Assembly (NCBI GenBank): GCA_964459845.1
Contig: CAYWOC010000004.1
Span: 77,341-141,340 of the forward strand
From: CALZFJ01 sp964459845
Lineage (GTDB): Bacteria > Bacteroidota > Bacteroidia > Bacteroidales > Muribaculaceae
DNA length: 64,000 bases
Reading direction: 5' to 3'
The position numbers and the translations under genes were made by a program. Shown in pieces: positions 37,501 to 45,430 of this stretch. The notes beneath the pieces were generated by a model. The model worked only from the letters and a program-made list of their open reading frames with translations, was not told where the DNA came from and did not search any database. Numbering within the stretch: the first letter of the stretch is position 1; each line of letters opens with the position of its first letter.

Positions 37501-37813
37501 CAGTAGTGGTAAGAGAATTGTAGGTCATCACATATTCGCCGACCAAATCGGCAGCCGAAGTGATGGCTTTCATCCCCTTAACCTTAGCGAGACGCTTCAC
37601 CGATGGCGTTGCAGCCTTCTCAGCCTTCAATTTCACATCGCCTTTAAGCACCTGCAATTGTGCCGAGCCTTGGTAAAGGGCTTGGTTCACAGCCTTAGCA
37701 GCCTGCTTAGGGTTCTGCTCAGAATTGAAGAGATTTGAGCTTTCTGCCATCATTGCGATTGGAAGCCACAGCATTGCAAGCAGCATTCCAAAAACAGAAG
37801 TAAATCTTCTCAT
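31592..37813 (-). CDS. Giant GLUG-repeat surface protein
   Basis: A 2073-residue exported protein with a signal peptide (about 1-23, ending M-M-A-E). After an N-terminal beta-rich domain (about 75-360) come three blocks of GLUG-type repeats (about 395-760, 870-1210, 1290-1930), recognisable as G-G-I-A-G and N-C-Y-N-x-G-x-I-S units, predicted to form a long beta-helix-like stalk. The C-terminal about 80 residues (V-F-Y-N-T-A-G-A-K-V, then Y-V-V-V-K-T and a basic end) look like a type IX-style sorting domain. Probable role: adhesion or glycan contact at the cell surface. Terminated at 31482; head-to-tail with two secreted M6 proteases. Confidence 0.85.
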   Translation of the reverse strand: MRRFTSVFGMLLAMLWLPIAMMAESSNLFNSEQNPKQAAKAVNQALYQGSAQLQVLKGDVKLKAEKAATPSVKRLAKVKGMKAITSAADLVGEYVMTYNSLTTTGNDGGNAVTIQTVAGAADSIVINNFWESGAKVKAKFDAATKTISIPNQVLGSTTSDGDYDLAVVSKDGKPLRSEQIVGTVGEDGSISLSSWWAVFVVSGTNKDKFYAANYSTELVKANAKMTFKVWSSSSQKFLTVSFGVYAEQPAKNVLTVKNFANYGLTVTIDLNRDESASIASQIARKDATNGDWQTVAATFKEDYSGLTSYSGTINCNKATDKRTISWGNWTMLASKYYLGAMTEGKVETTFDITYPSLSVTEFEGEGTEANPYKIKSLDDMVLLSDKVNSNDEYNYGANTKYARVYLGKYFRMENDIDMSNYRFTPIGADWTHHFAGTFDGNGHTITGLTVNTGSNGYAGLFGKCDTVSVIKNIKFDKAVIEAANYYAGVVAAWTLGDIYNCQVTNSIVSNTGNTGAAGIAAIARKVVNCVVSTSNITGAMGYAAGVAGQVNELISNSYAYNVSIRAGGVTDTYPSGGVVASLYNGNAENCYFSGTLDGRYQSNLSLGGVAGVCYHGTISKCFATGTIYGYNNQAAVGGVVGNLYGTVIDSYSNTEIISASSRYAGGITGYVRNWKDNAGNAFESTVKNSYAAGSLQAETYQYNTATERRETLGTIMDGAKPTIENIYYDKQMVNFKSAEYGATTAELTSGSGVKGFDPNVWVFTEGFYPRLKGLENTEAAKFSASTIVMHESSSLDKVARDAKVNLLGATKVQYIVDGNTAAEGRFSSIVNGTLKLGENFGTDTLYFSNEGVGGRMLTIKVSPIPFDGDGSAENPYLLKTKDDLITLSKATTVIMQLFPDTYFKLTNDIDLEKDKSFLGICASIITGSSDAHVQFAGHIDGDGHAIHNMVIPNSMTWTTEPSEGKLGTPTTGSCIGYKGFVGRLAPEGSVKNLTIAADCDLTDMWATSAAVVGYNYGLVENCKNYADVAGYSCWIGGIVGQNLKNAVVRNCYNAGNISSGYMNAGGIAGANNGLIENCENAGNISVEVRSTFISGSKIDKLRSAGGITGGLTGGRIENCVNSGTISAQARVGGISATISEASAATYQFKNEVVNCINYGTVLAADKIEVGSIGGQAGTTGECADNYYDGQITIYRANGNGDLQGTKAVETSALTSGKALENYSADLWSFEAGKYPVLKQFAGEALVETARGIIANVAAGETMTDLHNDVELGSANGCKWTLADGKAFKIEGSKLVAPSAVKALTVDTLFATVGGIVKPFVVESRPVVPLTGKGTAESPYLINTPAEWNAMAEYMASCNEPMTGSYVQLADDITFDDETSIIPFSYDGVTVFNGNFNGNEKTVTANRIADGDEQAIVFKATGENAYVHDLKVAGSLKTAYTKGAAVVGSLSGLFENVENNATVTGGTKSYVGGFAGIVNGDAVVVNCVNNGAVTAGASYTSGFTGYSKEGAKYYNCGNTAKVTYTGKGTTTKLVKSYLSGFIGYCYTDTIVGCYNTGEVVAENASTVSTVSGFIGMATANKDSKPYYIKDCYNTSSITSAANNAGLIVEVSSTGNSKFYMEGCYNTGDISSTATGTASSTYTAGIAGMYTAGSTYRNCWNSGVVISQKPTYAAGLFCYYKGTFSATNPVKFIGCYNTGDIIASGNQGAGIVAYAANYSAIDSCYNVANVEGGFGLGGIVAALTGNYTTLSNSWNAGDITTTTNRAGGVIGYNAYGGTTISKCYNLGDVSSTGTKATDAYGVGGIAGQGGGHYTDVYSTGDVKGIARVGGLIGYPVKATVTGGNVVGTTIENAYFSGTVEAPADTCGMIIGVNMTANGKMWNDNNSVKNVYYIKECKVDGVNDAGTEISWADILELNLGDAWMHSDKYCLPVLKGISDNDAAKLESIAFLPGEGDSYELITKNFFVGVPEGVTITTDNANVVVNGNEIQFWKPFTGELVVTATAGESSNTTVFNCKVDVISGVGSIGDNGKVVVDEVFYNTAGAKVAKPQGSEKAVYVVVKTYNDGTTEVVKEVR

Positions 37814-37851
37814 TTTGATTAATTAGACATGAGGACATTTTTATAACTTCA

Positions 37852-37910
37852 GCTATCTGCCGAAATATGCTGCGCCGTCCTCGTTTCACGCAGCCATACG
37901 TGCAGATAGC
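37852..37910. other. Two-tier inverted repeat between surface-protein genes
   Basis: The outer arms GCTATCTGC/GCAGATAGC (37852-37860, 37902-37910) enclose inner arms GCTGCG/CGCAGC (37869-37874, 37889-37894). It lies in the 112-base gap between the upstream M6 protease gene and the GLUG protein gene, both on the minus strand. No T tract follows, so it may be a read-through terminator, a processing or stability element, or the leader structure of the GLUG protein mRNA. Confidence 0.55.
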
Positions 37911-37925
37911 CCTTCATTAATTAGC

Positions 37926-40223
37926 TTAGTAGATTACCTTGACCGATTTTCCGCCTTGGCTCACGATGTAGAATCCGTGGGCTGGTAATGTGGTTGAGGC
38001 TTTGCCGTCGGCAGGTTGCATCTTTGCCACAAGCACTCCGCTTGCGCCATACACGGCGATGCTGTTCGCTCCGTCGGCAGTAGTCACGTTCAAATTTCCG
38101 TCGATGCAGCAAGCCTTGAAGCCAGCATTATCGCTATCGGCAACTACGCTCTCCACTGCCCCTGATTTGTCGTAGGTGATGGTAACATCGTCGATGTAGC
38201 ATGGGATGGTGGTGCTGCCTGTGTATTGCATTATCTTGATGCATGGGGCATCGAGCTGCGTATTGAACATAACCTGCATATTAGTTTTTCCAGCCACAGT
38301 GATGTTGTTCACGCCATCTACATTGTTCATCGACACCCATGTGCTGCCGCCATCCAGCGAATAATAGCATCTCAGAATCGTCATTGAGCTTGAGGAATTA
38401 TAGGCATTGAACGATATGGCAGCGGTCTTGCCCGATAGTGCTGTGGTGGCGACCTCCGCTTTTTTGTAAAGAGCCAGCACTCGCGAGCCGTTGCCGTAGC
38501 CGTCTTGCGCCTCGGAGATGCGCGCGCCACCAGTGAGCGACCATTTGCAGAATTTTCCGTCGAGGGTAGTGGCTTTCCCGTCGGTTATTGGCATCGCCTC
38601 GAAGTCCTCTGTCTCAGCCCTCACCTCATCTTGCGCAGTAGAGAAAGTGATTACGCCATCCTCGCTCTCGGCAATATTCTTTATCGACAACGGTGTTGGG
38701 GATTTTGTCCACGAGCGTAGTGACGGTGTGGTCTCGTTTGTGATTTCGGTAACATTGCCGCTGCCCGGGAATGGGTCGCCCTCGGAGTCGGTCACAGTGG
38801 TAGTGGTTCCGGATGCGCTTGTTTTAGGATTGGCGCGCAGGATTTCAAGGTAGTTGTGCGCTGGGTTACAGTTGATTTTATTGTCTTCCCACACATCCAC
38901 ACTTGTGGAGTCCACGCGAGTGACAATCATACCATGTCCGTTGAGATATGCATCCCAACCCTCTTTCTGGCGGTTTTCAATCAAAAAGAACTCGTCTTTC
39001 ACCGCTGAATTTATGCGATAGCCCTCATTTGAAGAGTTGAGTGCTTTAAGCTCGAAATCGCCGGCACCATCAATCAGCTTCGGTTGAGCGAAACCGAGTG
39101 CGTAACGTTCATATAGCGTATATCCCACAGGAGTGCGCGACTTGTTGCGGTAGCTGCCGCCAGCCATAATCGACCATGTGGCAGGATGTATGCTCTGTCC
39201 GCCGCTGCTCGCATAGTCGGTGTCGTATTCATCAGGAAGTCCGAGAACATGGCTGAACTCATGGCAAACGGTGCCTATGCCGTCGATAGTGTTGGATCCC
39301 TGACGGCCATACATCTCGCACGAGCATGCATATCGGCTCAATGTCACATTGTCAAGACGCACGCCAAACATCGTCGATGCGTGAGGCCAAAGCAACCGGC
39401 TGTCATTTCCCGAGAAATTAGCGCCATATCCGGCAAATATGAAATATACCATATCCACTGTGCCGTCACCGTCGCGGTCGTAGTCGGCGAAGTTCACAAT
39501 TCCGTCGGCAGCCTTGGCTGCGGCAGCTACAAGAGCCCTACCATTTGTCGATGACTCGGCATCATATTGCGAATAGCCTATTTTCACAGGACCGACGACA
39601 TCAAACTGAGGGTCGAACTGCCCCATAGAATTGTCGTAGTAGTAATCGCGCACACTGCCAGTGTATTCCATCTTTTCGGGAATCAAGGATGCCGACATGA
39701 AGCCGTCATAGTTGCGCTTGTTCACCATATCGTTGAATATGGCATTTATGTCGGTGCGAGAGAACTCAAGATCGGAATATTCCACGAGGATGATAAGTCC
39801 ACGGAAATTGCTTGTGTCATATTTCCCGTTGCCGTGAAGAAGAGGATGTGCGCCCATCGACTTCACAGCGGCACGCATCTCGGTGCTTTGCTTTGTGACC
39901 GCAGGCTTCAAATTCTTGGCCACGCTTCCAAGGAAAGCATTGTCGGCGGCACTGCGCATCGATGCGTCTTTTGCCACATGTGATGATGCCACAAGCGAGC
40001 CATTCTGCTTGATTGCATACATATAATATCCGGCATCATTCTTGACCACTGTATAACCGTCGGCAGTGGTGGAATAGTTAAAAAACTCATCGCCAACAAG
40101 GCATATTGTCACCACCGAGCCATCGGGCTGAACCACCTTTTCAGGGATGGGACATGCTGGCACAGCGTAACTTGACACTGCCCCCGTCAGTCCTATCAAT
40201 AAGGATAAAAACAGTTTTTTCAT
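37926..40223 (-). CDS. Secreted M6-family metalloprotease with type IX-style sorting domain
   Basis: A 765-residue exported protease with a signal peptide (ending S-Y-A-V-P). The zinc site is H-E-F-S-H-V-L-G-L-P-D-E-Y-D-T-D at about 310-325, the M6 (immune inhibitor A-like) signature. An N-terminal region (about 20-125) probably acts as propeptide. After the catalytic domain (to about 545) come a beta-sandwich (about 560-685, fibronectin/carbohydrate-binding-like) and a C-terminal about 75-residue domain with I-A-V-Y-G-A-S-G and G-F-Y-I-V-S-Q-G-G-K-S-V-K, typical of type IX secretion cargo. Tandem paralogue of the gene at 40546-42861. Confidence 0.88.
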   Translation of the reverse strand: MKKLFLSLLIGLTGAVSSYAVPACPIPEKVVQPDGSVVTICLVGDEFFNYSTTADGYTVVKNDAGYYMYAIKQNGSLVASSHVAKDASMRSAADNAFLGSVAKNLKPAVTKQSTEMRAAVKSMGAHPLLHGNGKYDTSNFRGLIILVEYSDLEFSRTDINAIFNDMVNKRNYDGFMSASLIPEKMEYTGSVRDYYYDNSMGQFDPQFDVVGPVKIGYSQYDAESSTNGRALVAAAAKAADGIVNFADYDRDGDGTVDMVYFIFAGYGANFSGNDSRLLWPHASTMFGVRLDNVTLSRYACSCEMYGRQGSNTIDGIGTVCHEFSHVLGLPDEYDTDYASSGGQSIHPATWSIMAGGSYRNKSRTPVGYTLYERYALGFAQPKLIDGAGDFELKALNSSNEGYRINSAVKDEFFLIENRQKEGWDAYLNGHGMIVTRVDSTSVDVWEDNKINCNPAHNYLEILRANPKTSASGTTTTVTDSEGDPFPGSGNVTEITNETTPSLRSWTKSPTPLSIKNIAESEDGVITFSTAQDEVRAETEDFEAMPITDGKATTLDGKFCKWSLTGGARISEAQDGYGNGSRVLALYKKAEVATTALSGKTAAISFNAYNSSSSMTILRCYYSLDGGSTWVSMNNVDGVNNITVAGKTNMQVMFNTQLDAPCIKIMQYTGSTTIPCYIDDVTITYDKSGAVESVVADSDNAGFKACCIDGNLNVTTADGANSIAVYGASGVLVAKMQPADGKASTTLPAHGFYIVSQGGKSVKVIY

Positions 40224-40376
40224 CTATATATCTTTTTTTGTTATCGCAATAGTCGTTTTTATGACTGCAAATTTCTTAAAATATTTACTTAATTACAACT
40301 TTTTTCTGCATTTTTTCACTTTTTATGTTCAAATAGTGACAATCTGCAATAATATATACAAAAAATATACAAATTA

Positions 40377-40407
40377 GGGCGAATCGACTATCGCAGTCAA
40401 TTCGCCC
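40377..40407 (-). terminator. Terminator of the upstream M6 protease gene
   Basis: Minus strand GGGCGAAT-T-GACT...AGTC-G-ATTCGCCC forms a two-part stem and is followed by TAATTTGTATATTTTTTG. It lies in the 322-base gap between the two M6 genes, about 140 bases after the stop at 40546. The remainder of the gap is AT-rich leader sequence of the gene at 40223. Confidence 0.7.
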
Positions 40408-40545
40408 AATTATGAAAAATTCTAAAAACATTATTAGTATATCCTTAACCTTTAACTCCCAATCTGCCATAAGAACGTGAGCTTGTCCCTTTTGGGCAAA
40501 TCACTATTTACCAAGATTTTTGGGGAATTAACACTTGGCGGCATA

Positions 40546-42861
40546 TTACTGTAAGATTATTTTCTTCACATTGTTGCCTTGACGCACGATGTAGAATCCG
40601 GCTTGCGGAAGCTGAACAGAAGCTGCGCCATCTACTGCATTGGTACGAGCCACAAGCATTCCGCTTGTGTTATACACCTCGATGTCGGCACTGTCGTCGC
40701 TCATTACGCTGACGATATCGCCCGACACTGCCACCTTGAATGAAGATGCAGAGCTATCGTCGGCTACTACATTCTCGATGCCCGAAAGGTCCAAGCCAGT
40801 GTATAGAATCTGCACATCATCGATGCTGCATGGCTTGGCGATTGTTCCCTCCACCGAGATTCTTATAAGAATAGGTTGTGTCGCATTGATGTCATACAGC
40901 AGCTCCACATCTTTCCTGTTGGCTGCGATTACAGTAGCGGCAGTCTGGCCGGCCTGATATATCTCCTGCCAGGTAGCACCTTGGTCGTAAGAGACATTGA
41001 AGTGTATTCGCAATGCCTTGTTGGTATTCTGGTTCCAAGCTTTGAATGATACAGCGTTGATTTTATCGGCAGATACTTCGGTTACGGTCTGTATGTATCC
41101 ATCCTTTTTCAATCCGACGGTGCGCTTGCCATTGCCCAATGTGCTTCCATAATCGGCGACTGCTGCATTATAGAATGCCCACTTGGCATATACACCCTGT
41201 ACGCCGACAGAGTCACGTTCAAAAGCGTTGATAGTCTCAAAGTCTTCAATTTCGCCATTGAAGTCACCATTTTCAACACTGAAATGGACAACGCCATCGG
41301 CATCTTCACTGATATTCTTCAAGACCAGCTTGGTGTTCTTGCCAGTCCATGACTTAATGGTGCTTGGCGAGGTATAATTTGTAAGCTCAGTCACTCCCGA
41401 TGCTCCCGGAAATGGGTCATGCTCCGTGTTGCCGATCATTCCATATAACGTCTGGGGATTGGCACGCACAAGCTCATAGTAGTTGTGGGCAGGGTTGCAG
41501 TTGATGGTGTTGCTTGTCCACACAGATGTGCTGGTAGAATCCACACGGAACACAAGCATGCCTTCACCCGGGCCGTAGGCGTTCCAGCCTGATTTGCGGC
41601 GGTTCTCAAGCAAGAAAAATTCCTTGTTCACTGCCGAGTTTATGCGGTAGCCCTCGTTGAACTCATCGATATTGCGGACTGAATAGTCGCCCTCCTGTGT
41701 GATAAGTTTAGGATTTGCAAATCCTGCCTGATAACGTTCAAAGAGAGAATAGCCCACAGGTGTGCGTGCATTATTCAGATAACTGCCGCCAGCCATTACC
41801 GACCATGTGCCTGGGTGAACGCTTTGACCTCCACCTGCTTCATAATCAGTGTCGTATTCATCGGCAAGACCAAGCACATGGCTGAATTCATGGCAAATCG
41901 TGCCTATGCCGTCGAGAACATTTGTTCCTTCACGTCCACCCATCTCAGTGGAACATGCGTATGGGCCCATATACACGCCATCGACACGCTTATATCCAAA
42001 GCTCGACTTATGAGGCCAAATCAATTGTGAATTGTTCCCGCCGACATGCGAACCATAGCCTGCAAACACGAAATACACCATATCCACAGTGCCATTGTCG
42101 TCGCGGTCGTAATCGGAGAAATTCACGACATCTCGTGCCGCATCCACAGCATATCCCACAAGATTGTGAGCTTTTGCTGTACCCATAGCATAGTACTGGG
42201 AAACAGGTACTGTCACTGGCCCTACGACATCAAATTCGGGGTCGAACTGTCCCATTGAGTTGTCGTAGAAGTAATCGCGCACACTGCCTGTATAGGGGGT
42301 AATCTTTGACGGATCGTTCACATCTGGCACACCTTGGTAGTGGCGTTGCGTGATCATATTTGTCATCACATCCTTGATGTCGGTGCGGGAGAATTGGCGG
42401 TCGTTGAACTCCACAAGGATTACAAGTCCGCGGAAATTCTTGTAGTCATATCTTTTAGGCTTTGCAGACAAGCCATCGGCAGCATATCCGGCGTTGGCTT
42501 TCGCGCTCTTGATGCGAGCATCACTTGCCGCACTGCTATCTACAAGGCGCGGAGCTACGCTCTTCAAGAAATTGACTTCGCTTGCACTGCGTGATGTGGC
42601 ATCATGAGCCACTTGAGCCGACTGCAACAAAGCACCGTCAGCACTCTCCTGCATATACACATAGTAGCCGGCAGCGTTGCGCTCCACGGTGTATCCGTCG
42701 GCTGTGGTGGTGTAGTGGAAGAACTCGTCGCCATGAAGTTCGAGCGACACGTAAGTTCCGTCGGGCTGCATAACCTTGGTCAGCCCTGGCATTGCCGGAA
42801 CAGCGTATGCGCCAAGCGCACAAGCAAGTCCTGCCAATACCGACAATAGTTTCTTCTTCAT
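40546..42861 (-). CDS. Secreted M6-family metalloprotease, tandem paralogue
   Basis: A 771-residue protease with the same layout as its neighbour: signal peptide (ending A-Y-A-V-P), propeptide-like region, catalytic domain with H-E-F-S-H-V-L-G-L-A-D-E-Y-D-T-D at about 325-340, beta-sandwich and a C-terminal sorting domain (I-E-V-Y-N-T-S-G-M-L-V-A-R, G-F-Y-I-V-R-Q-G). Large segments such as G-S-V-R-D-Y-F-Y-D-N-S-M-G-Q-F-D-P are shared with the other copy, so the pair arose by duplication. Likely exported across the outer membrane to degrade proteins or mucin; substrate unknown. Confidence 0.88.
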   Translation of the reverse strand: MKKKLLSVLAGLACALGAYAVPAMPGLTKVMQPDGTYVSLELHGDEFFHYTTTADGYTVERNAAGYYVYMQESADGALLQSAQVAHDATSRSASEVNFLKSVAPRLVDSSAASDARIKSAKANAGYAADGLSAKPKRYDYKNFRGLVILVEFNDRQFSRTDIKDVMTNMITQRHYQGVPDVNDPSKITPYTGSVRDYFYDNSMGQFDPEFDVVGPVTVPVSQYYAMGTAKAHNLVGYAVDAARDVVNFSDYDRDDNGTVDMVYFVFAGYGSHVGGNNSQLIWPHKSSFGYKRVDGVYMGPYACSTEMGGREGTNVLDGIGTICHEFSHVLGLADEYDTDYEAGGGQSVHPGTWSVMAGGSYLNNARTPVGYSLFERYQAGFANPKLITQEGDYSVRNIDEFNEGYRINSAVNKEFFLLENRRKSGWNAYGPGEGMLVFRVDSTSTSVWTSNTINCNPAHNYYELVRANPQTLYGMIGNTEHDPFPGASGVTELTNYTSPSTIKSWTGKNTKLVLKNISEDADGVVHFSVENGDFNGEIEDFETINAFERDSVGVQGVYAKWAFYNAAVADYGSTLGNGKRTVGLKKDGYIQTVTEVSADKINAVSFKAWNQNTNKALRIHFNVSYDQGATWQEIYQAGQTAATVIAANRKDVELLYDINATQPILIRISVEGTIAKPCSIDDVQILYTGLDLSGIENVVADDSSASSFKVAVSGDIVSVMSDDSADIEVYNTSGMLVARTNAVDGAASVQLPQAGFYIVRQGNNVKKIILQ

Positions 42862-43035
42862 ACCTTATAATTTAATCTCTGTAAATTTTATCTTGTACTT
42901 TGGTTTTGTGAAAAAATCATTATTCACAAAAGTTGCTGTGCAAATTTCCTAAATTTTCATCTATTTACCAAATAATTGATTGACAATGTGATGCTATAAG
43001 TATCATTTTCTTGACTATCTGCCCATTTCTATGTA

Positions 43036-43043
43036 TAATTTTG
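43036..43043 (+). promoter_or_regulatory. -7 element for the holin/endolysin pair
   Basis: TAATTTTG followed by C, 24 bases before the ATG at 43067. Its position inside the longer frame starting at 43031 rules out that earlier ATG. Confidence 0.55.
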
Positions 43044-43066
43044 CGTCAAAATCAAATTTTCACACT

Positions 43067-43540
43067 ATGGAAAACTTATCTGCCGAAAGCCGCCAGATTC
43101 TGCTGGTGCTGCTATTGATGATTGGAGAATATATGCTGGTGCTGTTGTCGGTGATAGCCGACTTGTGGAGCGGATTGCGAAAAGCTCGTGTAAGGGGGGA
43201 GGCACGGCGCAGCAAGGCTCTGCGCCGCACAATCGACAAACTGTGCCGATACTACAATGCCCTGTTCGCACTCACCATAATCGATGTGATGCAGATTTCT
43301 GCCGCCGAATATTTGCGCGTCGCATGTGGCTGGGATGTTCCTCTGATTCCTGCTGTGACTCTCCTCGGCTCGATAGGGATAGCTATAATCGAGGTGAAGA
43401 GCATCTTTGAGAAAGCCGACGAGAAGCAGCGTGCCGATGCTGAATATGCAGTGTCAATAATTGCAAAAGCAATGAAAGCCGGATACTTTAAGGATTTAAT
43501 TAAAACCAGCCATCAGGATTTGGAAGAAACAAAATATTGA
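43067..43540 (+). CDS. Phage holin-family protein
   Basis: About 157 residues from the ATG at 43067. Two to three hydrophobic segments (about 10-33, 70-85 and 92-108) flank a basic cytosolic loop (R-K-A-R-V-R-G-E-A-R-R-S-K-A-L-R-R-T), and the C-terminal tail is charged. This layout is that of Bacteroidota phage holins, which let a lysin reach the cell wall. It is 6 bases upstream of an M15 peptidase gene, forming a two-gene lysis cassette with no other phage gene around it. Confidence 0.72.
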   Translation: MENLSAESRQILLVLLLMIGEYMLVLLSVIADLWSGLRKARVRGEARRSKALRRTIDKLCRYYNALFALTIIDVMQISAAEYLRVACGWDVPLIPAVTLLGSIGIAIIEVKSIFEKADEKQRADAEYAVSIIAKAMKAGYFKDLIKTSHQDLEETKY

Positions 43541-43546
43541 TTTATC

Positions 43547-43942
43547 ATGAAACATTTCTCATTGACAGAACTTACTCATTCATCCACCGCAATGCGGCTC
43601 GGCATTGACAACACTCCCGATGCCGATGCCGTAAAACGCCTCGAAGCCCTTGTGGCAAATGTACTCGACCCACTGCGCGAAGCGTATGGCAAGCCGATAA
43701 AAGTGACAAGCGGCTATCGCTGCCCGCAGCTTAACCGTGCTGTGGGCGGAACGGCAAGCAGCCAGCACTTAAAAGGAGAGGCTGCCGACATCACAGCCGG
43801 CAGCCCCTCGGAGAATCTATATATCTACAATCTATTAAAAAATCTACCCATTGACCAAGCCATCAACGAGCGTAAAGGCTCTTGGATACACGTGTCTTAC
43901 AGTTCACACCGCTGCCGGCGGCAATTCTTTTCGTTGCCTTAA
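43547..43942 (+). CDS. M15-family peptidase (endolysin-like)
   Basis: A 131-residue D-Ala-D-Ala carboxypeptidase-type peptidase (Peptidase_M15_3 group). Zinc ligands are visible in S-Q-H-L-K-G-E-A-A-D-I (about 75-85) and W-I-H-V-S-Y (about 113-118), with V-T-S-G-Y-R-C-P at about 51-58. No signal peptide, which fits export through the upstream holin. The last residues after I-H-V-S-Y-S (S-H-R-C-R-R-Q-F-F-S-L-P) look unlike the family's usual end. Probable prophage remnant or recruited lysis pair. Confidence 0.85.
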   Translation: MKHFSLTELTHSSTAMRLGIDNTPDADAVKRLEALVANVLDPLREAYGKPIKVTSGYRCPQLNRAVGGTASSQHLKGEAADITAGSPSENLYIYNLLKNLPIDQAINERKGSWIHVSYSSHRCRRQFFSLP

Positions 43943-44027
43943 CGCATGGCTGCGTATGATAAAATTAAGATTATGACTTGGATCAATCCACGCATATCGG
44001 GATTTGGGTTAGTATAGCTTTCTTTTT

Positions 44028-44783
44028 TCAAATCAGTGTGAAGCGGTTCTTCAAATCGTTGCAATATCTGCGTCCCACGAGCACTTCATCCTCATTGAAT
44101 GGCGGATACAGGGTGCATCGTGTGTTGCCTATGAGCGTAAGGTAATTCATGTTCACGATATACGACTGGTGCGTCTGCACGAAATGTGGGCTATAAGCCA
44201 AAATGTCGCTCGCCGATGTGCCGCGCTTTAGCTGCACAAATGTGTGGTCGCTCAAAGCCACTTCCCACACACGGCGCAAGCGGCTGTAGCGGAAATAGCC
44301 GATTTCGGCAGCACGCATAATGCGCATATCATTGGTATATGTGGTGGCAGTGAACACTTCGCCAAGCGGCGGCTCGGTGTTGGTCTTTATAATCTGCGAA
44401 TGCTTGCCGGCAAGCGACCGCCGATAACGCTGCACAGCCTTGTCGAGCTCAAGCGCCTCGATAGGCTTCAGCAGATAGTCGGCTTCATTGCCCATAAACG
44501 CCTCTTTTGAATATTCCTTGTAATAGCCAGTGAATATTATTATGTATGTGCTGATATTTGCCGCCTCTATCTTGCCAATCATATCTCTGCCGTCACCATC
44601 GGGCAACTCTATGTCGAGGAAAAGCAAATCTGGCCTAAGCTCCTTCACCATCTTCTCTCCCTCGCTATATGTAGAAGCATGACCCACTATGCGTATGTCG
44701 GGATAATCCGACAGCATCTCAACAAGCTTCTCTGTGGTCTTGACATCATCATCTATTATCAGTGTTCGTGACTTCACTCCCAT
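44028..44783 (-). CDS. LytTR-family response regulator
   Basis: A 251-residue two-component response regulator. The receiver domain (about 5-125) has D-D-D near the N-terminus, the phospho-acceptor Asp in L-F-L-D-I-E-L-P-D (about 57), and K in L-L-K-P (about 106). The C-terminal LytTR DNA-binding domain (about 150-250) has the L-K-R-G-T-S and H-Q-S-Y-I-V-N motif. There is no histidine kinase gene next to it, so it is an orphan here. It has its own consensus promoter at 44877-44908. Confidence 0.92.
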   Translation of the reverse strand: MGVKSRTLIIDDDVKTTEKLVEMLSDYPDIRIVGHASTYSEGEKMVKELRPDLLFLDIELPDGDGRDMIGKIEAANISTYIIIFTGYYKEYSKEAFMGNEADYLLKPIEALELDKAVQRYRRSLAGKHSQIIKTNTEPPLGEVFTATTYTNDMRIMRAAEIGYFRYSRLRRVWEVALSDHTFVQLKRGTSASDILAYSPHFVQTHQSYIVNMNYLTLIGNTRCTLYPPFNEDEVLVGRRYCNDLKNRFTLI

Positions 44784-44876
44784 ATCTAATGTCTGTTCAT
44801 TTTTGTGAATACTTTGGTATATAGATTACCTCAACGCCAATTTTCTATCACATCGTGAAAAACTGCGTTTTTCCTA

Positions 44877-44908
44877 CAAAAATAGTAATTCTAAGTTAAA
44901 CTATCAAA
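44877..44908 (-). promoter_or_regulatory. Promoter of the LytTR regulator gene
   Basis: On the minus strand TTTG (44908-44905), 20 bases, then TATTTTTG (44884-44877), a full Bacteroidota promoter about 95 bases before the ATG. Confidence 0.65.
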
Positions 44909-44987
44909 GTCGAACTGCGGCGTTTTCGTGATTTATGCCACATTTGTTTTTCCTTTGCTGTCAAGCGGTAAAAAAAAGCGACCAAAC

Positions 44988-45137
44988 GAAAAAGATGAGC
45001 CAACCTCAAGCGGTCAGCTCATCCCTCCAAAAAAATACCTATACCATCAAATTCTCATACAACTAAAAAAAATTCCCACTCACAATCTGTATAAAAAATA
45101 AAAAATAGAAAATAGCACTCGGAAATGGTTCATATCA
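44988..45137 (-). ncRNA. Candidate small RNA of about 150 nt upstream of the LytTR gene
   Basis: The minus-strand promoter at 45144-45175 points into this stretch. It ends in a hairpin GATGAGC/GCTCATC (44994-45000 with 45017-45023) followed by CTTTTTC on the minus strand, a rho-independent terminator layout. The LytTR gene has its own promoter further downstream, so a separate short transcript is implied. A 17-codon frame (start M-N-H-F-R) lies near the 5' end; I do not claim it is translated. No known RNA family is recognised. Bases 45176-45430 (leader of the next plus-strand gene) show nothing else I can name. Confidence 0.4.
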
Positions 45138-45143
45138 GTGATG

Positions 45144-45175
45144 CAAATTTAGACACAAAAAAGCTACTTTGCAAA
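45144..45175 (-). promoter_or_regulatory. Promoter of the candidate small RNA
   Basis: Minus strand TTTG (45175-45172), 20 bases, TAAATTTG followed by C (45151-45144): full consensus. Confidence 0.5.
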
Positions 45176-45430
45176 TGACCCTGAATGCGTTTCGCCAGTT
45201 ATACGCCGTTTATAGTGACATTTGTGTTTTATTTGTGACCAAATGTAGATAATTGATGCCCAATTTTCTGCGTAGGCTATTTTTATATATATAAATCATC
45301 GGTGTTTTATTCCGTATTTACAGCATTTTTCTCCTTTTTTTACGTTTCTTCACTTAAACCTTAACACTTTATATCAGTCAAAGAAAACAAACAGAGTAAT
45401 TTATTCACACTTACTAAAATTATAACGGAT

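Noticed and set aside
31592..37813. Repetitive DNA in the GLUG protein gene as a possible CRISPR array
   Set aside because: The repeats are in-frame, degenerate and irregularly spaced protein repeats (G-G-I-A-G, N-C-Y-N); there are no identical direct repeats with unique spacers.
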